A stretch of DNA of 12,117 nucleotides from Jimgerdemannia flammicorona (taxonomy: Eukaryota > Mucoromycota > Endogonomycetes > Endogonales > Endogonaceae). Below the pieces are notes generated by a model. It had not been told where the DNA came from. It ran no database searches and was given only the letters and a program-made list of their open reading frames with translations. Within the stretch, counting starts at the first letter, position 1. Every line of letters starts with the position of its first letter. The position numbers were made by a program, and so were the translations under genes. The stretch is taken from NCBI GenBank assembly GCA_003990745.1, contig RBNI01005799.1, positions 1-12,117 of the forward strand. The letters run 5' to 3'. Positions 8,451 to 12,117 of this stretch are shown here, one piece after another.

Positions 8451-9125
8451 GAATTTTCTATAATTCAAGACAATTTCTAATAGCAATATCTGTTACATAG
8501 ATAGACTTGAGATTGGTTTTGATAATGTTGGCTTTCTTGAGTTCAGTTGAAGCATCTATCATTCTCTAATAGAGGTTATATAGATAGAGCAAATGAAGTT
8601 ATTCAAATGTATTTTACTTCTGCTAAGTAATAAGATCTTATATGGTTGCAGTATATCTTGGTCTTGAGTTGATAAGTACAGTTCATAAACCTTTGGTAGA
8701 TGAGATAGGTTTTTTTTATTTTAGTTTGAGTTTGGTACTTCAGTTTCCTTTTGTAATAATATAGTACACTAAGACTAATTATGTTAATAAGTAGGGGTTT
8801 AGAGTCAGTCTTATAGTTGTAATACTTCTTCTGATATTCTTATATCTTAGCAGTAAGTCTTATACTTACTGGTATATTTTATATAACTAGATGATCTCTT
8901 CAGTAACTTGTTTTGTAATCTTATATATGATTTCAAAATTTATTCTGAGAGTGATATATGATTTCAGTGTGTATACTTATAACTCTCCTCTTTTTTAAAA
9001 TATATTAATATTCTCATCAATACTCTTCTTCCTAGAATTTTAGACAAAGAGATATTCAGATGTAAGAATTCAGATATAGTGGAGAAATTGAGACAAATTC
9101 ATCTTATATACTTATTTATCTATAT
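8451..9125. other. AT-rich stretch, no gene; holds a dispersed repeat copy
   Basis: No coding frame and no CpG found. The notable content is a 63-bp repeat at 8918-8980 shared with 10036-10098, and AGATGATCTCTTCAG at 8889 resembling the inner right end of the element at 9833-10029. Confidence 0.4.
8918..8980 (+). repeat. 63-bp dispersed repeat, copy 1
   Basis: Aligns without gaps to 10036-10098: 53 of 63 positions identical, and 9 of the 10 differences are transitions. Both begin ATCTT and end ACTTAT. Confidence 0.6.
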
Positions 9126-9455
9126 ACCATTATCATTCATATTGCATTTGTTATTTATATATCATTTGTCATTTATATATCATTATCATTTATATAGCAT
9201 TCATTGTTCATATGTCATCATTATTCATATGCCATAGTCATTTATATAGTATTTATTATTTATATATTATTATCATTTATATATCATTATTATTTATATG
9301 CTATTATTATTCATATAGTATTTGTCATTTGTATATCATTATCATTCATATGCTTTCATCATTTATATAGTGTCTATTATTCATATATCATTATCATTTA
9401 TATGCTATCATTAGTTATATAGCATTCATTATTTATATATCATTATTATTCATAT
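9126..9455 (+). repeat. 52-bp higher-order tandem repeat built from 17/17/18-bp monomers
   Basis: Nineteen consecutive monomers each end in TATAT or a close variant (CATAT, GTAT). Three types recur in order: A, ATCATTATCATTTATAT (17 bp); B, GCTATCATT-type (17 bp); C, AGTATTTATT-type (18 bp). The A-B-C trimer makes a 52-bp period, clearest from 9283 to 9455. The left end is less regular, with one B missing after 9195 and an extra A at 9283. The frames open through it (such as FICHHYSYAIVIY) are products of the repeat, not a gene. Confidence 0.8.
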
Positions 9456-9832
9456 ATGTAGTATATATTTATATTCAGGAGTATAGTATAGATGAGAAAG
9501 TATCTTGAAGTAGAATTGGATTATAAACCACTACTACTAAGTTATAAGAGGATACTTTATTAAAATATCATTATGTAGTTCTGGAAGGGTTTTCTGGAAG
9601 TTCAAGAAGACTATTTTCTTTTTGATCATCATTAATTCACATGCAGAGATTGAGCTCTATACTAATATAATAGAATTCTGAAAGTAGATTAAGGAATCTA
9701 ATAACTGACTTTATTATAGAATTTTGATCTTAATAAAAGAAGTACTGCTTTATAGTTCAAAAAAAAGAGAGTATTTATATATTTTGATACTATTTAATAC
9801 TAAACTAAAATAGTCATTAGTATGTTAGTTAT
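9456..9832. other. AT-rich stretch, nothing recognised
   Basis: No frame, RNA, repeat family or CpG that I could support here. Confidence 0.4.
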
Positions 9833-10029
9833 GCTGAGTCAGAATATAATCATGCTATATAAGAATCTATTTATAAGTATGGTTGCTGTGGCTACTGTAG
9901 CTATTGCTATGATTATTACTATAGTTATTGCTATAGTTATTACTATAGTTCTTGTGACTTATTTCTGACTAAGTATCAGATGACTTCTCAATTTAGATTT
10001 AGTAATTTGTAACTTTAGTTTGACTCAGC
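9833..10029. repeat. 197-bp AT-rich element with inverted ends GCTGAGTCA/TGACTCAGC
   Basis: The first nine bases (9833-9841) and the last nine (10021-10029) are exact reverse complements. The same end occurs at 6803-6811, followed by sequence resembling this element: direct AATATAGTCAT against AATATAATCAT, and inverted GAGAGATCATCTGAC (6850) against CAGATGACTTCTC (9977). Size and inverted ends suggest a MITE-like element, but I see no target-site duplication. Confidence 0.4.
9906..9953 (+). repeat. 12-bp tandem repeat, four copies
   Basis: Units GCTATGATTATT, ACTATAGTTATT, GCTATAGTTATT and ACTATAGTTCTT follow one another without gaps, inside the 197-bp element. Similar but looser sequence extends left to about 9880. 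The alternation of GC- and AC- starts gives a 24-bp period. Confidence 0.75.
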
Positions 10030-10035
10030 TTCATG

Positions 10036-10098
10036 ATCTTGTATATGATTTCTAAATTTGTTCTAGGGGTGATATATAATTTCAGTATGTGCACTTAT
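10036..10098 (+). repeat. 63-bp dispersed repeat, copy 2
   Basis: Partner of 8918-8980 (84 percent identical, no gaps, 9 of 10 differences transitions). It begins 6 bases after the inverted-end element, suggesting both belong to one larger old repeat. Confidence 0.6.
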
Positions 10099-10985
10099 AT
10101 ATATATCTTATTTAGAGATATTCTAAATAATATTATAGAGTAGATTGATAGTTTTATATAATAAAAATCTGGCCACTAGAGGTCTGTATAATGATTACCA
10201 CTGATAACAGAATGTTTGAATGGCAATCTATTCTTGTACTGGCTTGAGAAAGAATAATAGACCTTAGATAAATATCTATATATTATATATAGTAGTGAAA
10301 AAAAAAATAAAAAAATATATAGAATTGATCCTATATTTTATATTCTAGCATTTATTCTATAATAGTAAATATATTTAATTGATATCTGTAACAATACTGA
10401 CTATATAGTTTCAAGCTTTTAATAAATAAAGACTTTAAAAGATTATAGTATAGATAAGTATCTACTCAAGATTTGTACTTTTGGAATGAGATATCATTAG
10501 TCCAAGCAGTCAACAAGCTATACTGACATTCCAATACTGTCAAGTAGCTTATAGTTGTTACATTTATCAGTAATGATGATGATTATTAGCTATGGATAGA
10601 CAGATGGTTTCTATTACAGTATTTTCTATATTTTATACTAAATAGATATAATAATATGGAATTATTCTTGTAATAGTCTTTTACAGATAAACAACTGCAG
10701 AGCAGATCAAGCTGCTACTATCATAGATAAGTAATATTATTAGGGGTAGTATTGCACTTCTGCTCACTCATCCTGATATTGAATCTGTATACCATATATA
10801 TATATCCTCTTTTATAAAGTATTGAAAAAGAGATAATTATATACTATAATTTTACAAAAACAATACACAATGAATTCAGTAGAGAATTGCTCTATAACAT
10901 TATATATTAAGTATCATTCTACAAATTTACAGAGCTATAATTTGTCAAATATATATAACAACTAAAGAAATAATGCAGACCAGAA
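10099..10985. other. AT-rich stretch, no gene seen
   Basis: Dense in TA steps and short A/T runs, with no CpG found and no frame worth calling on either strand. I recognise no element in it. Confidence 0.4.
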
Positions 10986-11026
10986 CACTTTAATTGGTTA
11001 AAGTGCAGTCATACAGGTATGACTGC
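10986..11026. other. Two adjacent perfect hairpins
   Basis: Hairpin 1: CACTTTAA, loop TTGG, TTAAAGTG (10986-11005), 8 pairs. Hairpin 2: GCAGTCATAC, two-base loop AG, GTATGACTGC (11005-11026), 10 pairs. They share one G. The first resembles a tRNA D-arm (AATTGGTTAA is A-box-like) and the second a long anticodon arm. No good T-arm follows (TTTTCCAATGAG), so a tRNA call is not supported. Perfect pairing in otherwise decayed DNA is unexpected. Confidence 0.6.
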
Positions 11027-11156
11027 TTTTCCAATGAGTGGCTTAGACTAACATTTTCATGTCTTTTTCAAGACATAGTATACTAAGATCTGCTTACAAT
11101 ATTGTAAATAGTACTATGGAGATTCTCAAAGAAAGGATGGGAATTTTCTACATTAT

Positions 11157-12117
11157 CTGTAGGGCAGAGGTTGGGTGCCTCTGCTGCAGAAGGTATGGGA
11201 GATGTGAACATCCCCTCAAGGGTCCTTCAGAGATCTGCTCTCTTTGGTGGGGCTGAATGGAATTCAAAGGCTGCAGTTCAAGGGCTTTTGGTGGGGAGTG
11301 GCTGATGGAGTACACCGAATTGGCCTGCGCTGGCAAGACAATGAGGGGGAGGCAGTATAGGGGCCTAATATGTGACATTGGGATAGACTGCTCCTGGGGG
11401 GTGCTCCACTGGCTACATTTGATATTGGGGAGAGAGTAGAGTATCAGCAGGGGCTTGGCCTGAATCTTTGGCCGAATGGCTGGCAGGCGGCAGAGATCAG
11501 CGAGGAGTGGGACTGGGCAGATATCTGGTCTTGGAGTGTAGAGGTACAGAGGTGGCTTCCTCCGAAGTTCTGGGTGGTATGGTGGAGAATGTTGTGGAGG
11601 AATGTCATGCTGAATTTCCACATGGTGCATTTGGTGGATGGTGGACAATTTGACTGTGAGGAGTATTACAATGTTGGGCAAGCTGAGGGTTATGTACAGA
11701 CGCCAGAACATTGGCTAGGAGAGTGTGGAGTTTTGGGGGAATTTTGGACTACAATAGGGGATAGACTGAGTGTGGGGCATACATAGGCTGGTGGGGGAGG
11801 GGGGTTGCTGGGAGGACTTGAGATCTCGGCTTATGAGTGGGGTGGGTGATAGTTGGCTCACTGTAGGGTTGGTATTAGCAGTATGGGTGGGACTGGCAGG
11901 ATATTGGCTTTTTGTATTTGAGGAGAGGCAGTAGTTGGGGCTGCGGGAGAAGATTTTAAGGTGAGAGGGGCTGTTGGGAGATCTGCTGACTAGATGGTGG
12001 GTGGGTTGGAGTCCTCAGGAGGGCTGACATCGCAGTTTGGTGGTAAGGATCTGTAAGCAGAGTGGTGGAAGGGTGGCAATAGTGTTAGACAAAGTGGTCT
12101 TTCATTGGGAAGGGGTA
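11157..12117 (+). mobile_element. Second LINE copy, 5'-truncated, C-terminal part of ORF2, runs off the edge
   Basis: From about 11157 the plus strand matches the minus-strand LINE in the 187-500 region at protein level: GWVPLLQKVWEM here, GWVPLMQKV there; LLSLVGLNG in both; KGFWWGVADGVHRIGLRW against KGFWWGVVDGVHQIGLRW; PLATFDIGERVEYQQ against PLAEFDIGNRVECQQ. Upstream of 11157 the match stops, as expected for 5' truncation. It extends about 690 bases past the point where the other copy ends and is cut by the window edge, so its tail and target-site duplication are not visible. Confidence 0.82.
11157..12117 (+). pseudogene. LINE ORF2 C-terminus with zf-RVT-like zinc-binding domain, stops and a frameshift
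   Basis: Frame of 11157 (codon CTG) with stops at 11160 (TAG), about 11208 (TGA), 11358 (TAG) and 11370 (TGA). It then runs open to a TAG at 11784. The later part is a zinc-binding region of the zf-RVT type: LPPKFWVVWWRMLWRNVML, then C at 11655, Y at 11664 where the second Cys of CxxC is expected (TGT to TAT fits G to A), then HWLGEC (His 11709, Cys 11724) giving H-x4-C, and LGEFW. After 11785 the likely coding frame shifts: LTVGLVLAVWVGLAGYWLF and FEERQ, with further stops, continuing to the edge. In LINEs this region follows the RT and helps bind template or target. This copy is inactive. Confidence 0.72.

Noticed and set aside
9204..9422. 72-codon plus-strand frame rich in Ile, Tyr and Ser resembling a membrane protein
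   Set aside because: It is a translation of the 17/18-bp tandem repeat; the periodic residues come from the repeat unit.
9833..10029. LTR of a retrotransposon
   Set aside because: No TG...CA ends, no primer-binding site or polypurine tract, and no gag/pol between copies.
10986..11060. Intact tRNA gene
   Set aside because: The D-arm-like and anticodon-arm-like hairpins are too long, and no T-arm or B box follows at the right distance.
11148..11711. 187-codon minus-strand open frame
   Set aside because: Antisense to the second LINE copy, whose plus strand matches the first copy's ORF2 and a zinc-binding domain.
1..12117. Bacterial or phage origin, CRISPR array, operons
   Set aside because: No spaced identical repeats with unique spacers and no packed genes with ribosome binding sites; LINEs, poly-A tails and AATAAA signals point to a eukaryote.

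Overview
This window looks like a repeat-filled, gene-poor stretch of a eukaryotic genome, most likely a filamentous fungus. The case rests on non-LTR retrotransposon (LINE) sequence with an APE-type endonuclease and a zinc-binding C-terminus, a decayed tyrosine recombinase, near-total loss of CpG, and repeat pairs that differ almost only by transitions. That is the footprint of cytosine deamination (RIP-like mutation or methylation-linked decay). The species cannot be named from the sequence. No gene here is clearly intact.

Layout. 1-186: a short edge with ordinary CpG density, holding on the minus strand a possible exon of a small cysteine-rich protein. About 187-5195 (minus): a nearly complete LINE with a coiled-coil ORF1 and an endonuclease/reverse-transcriptase ORF2. 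Each ORF stays in a single frame but carries many stops, and the 3' end of ORF2 is missing. 5216-5979: AT-rich sequence ending in an AATAAA signal and a 47-base A run. 6172-6591 (plus): an unrecognised 139-codon frame with an internal duplication. 7169-8380 (plus): a 1.2-kb insert with a poly-A tail, an AATAAA signal and a 15-17 bp target-site duplication. Its broken frames read as a tyrosine recombinase, so it looks like a retroposed copy of a recombinase transcript. A decayed tRNA-like sequence lies at its right junction. 8451-11156: AT-rich sequence without CpG, containing a 52-bp higher-order tandem repeat, a 197-bp element with inverted ends, diverged dispersed repeats and a pair of perfect adjacent hairpins. 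About 11157-12117 (plus): the C-terminal part of a second, related LINE, 5'-truncated, in opposite orientation to the first and running off the edge.

The pieces connect as follows. LINE machinery of the kind seen here could have produced the poly-A/TSD recombinase copy, and all the repeats were then degraded by transitions. The older AT-rich background has no CpG that I could find; the younger insertions keep a few. The best leads are the retroposed recombinase, the 52-bp repeat, the twin hairpins and the CpG-normal left edge.
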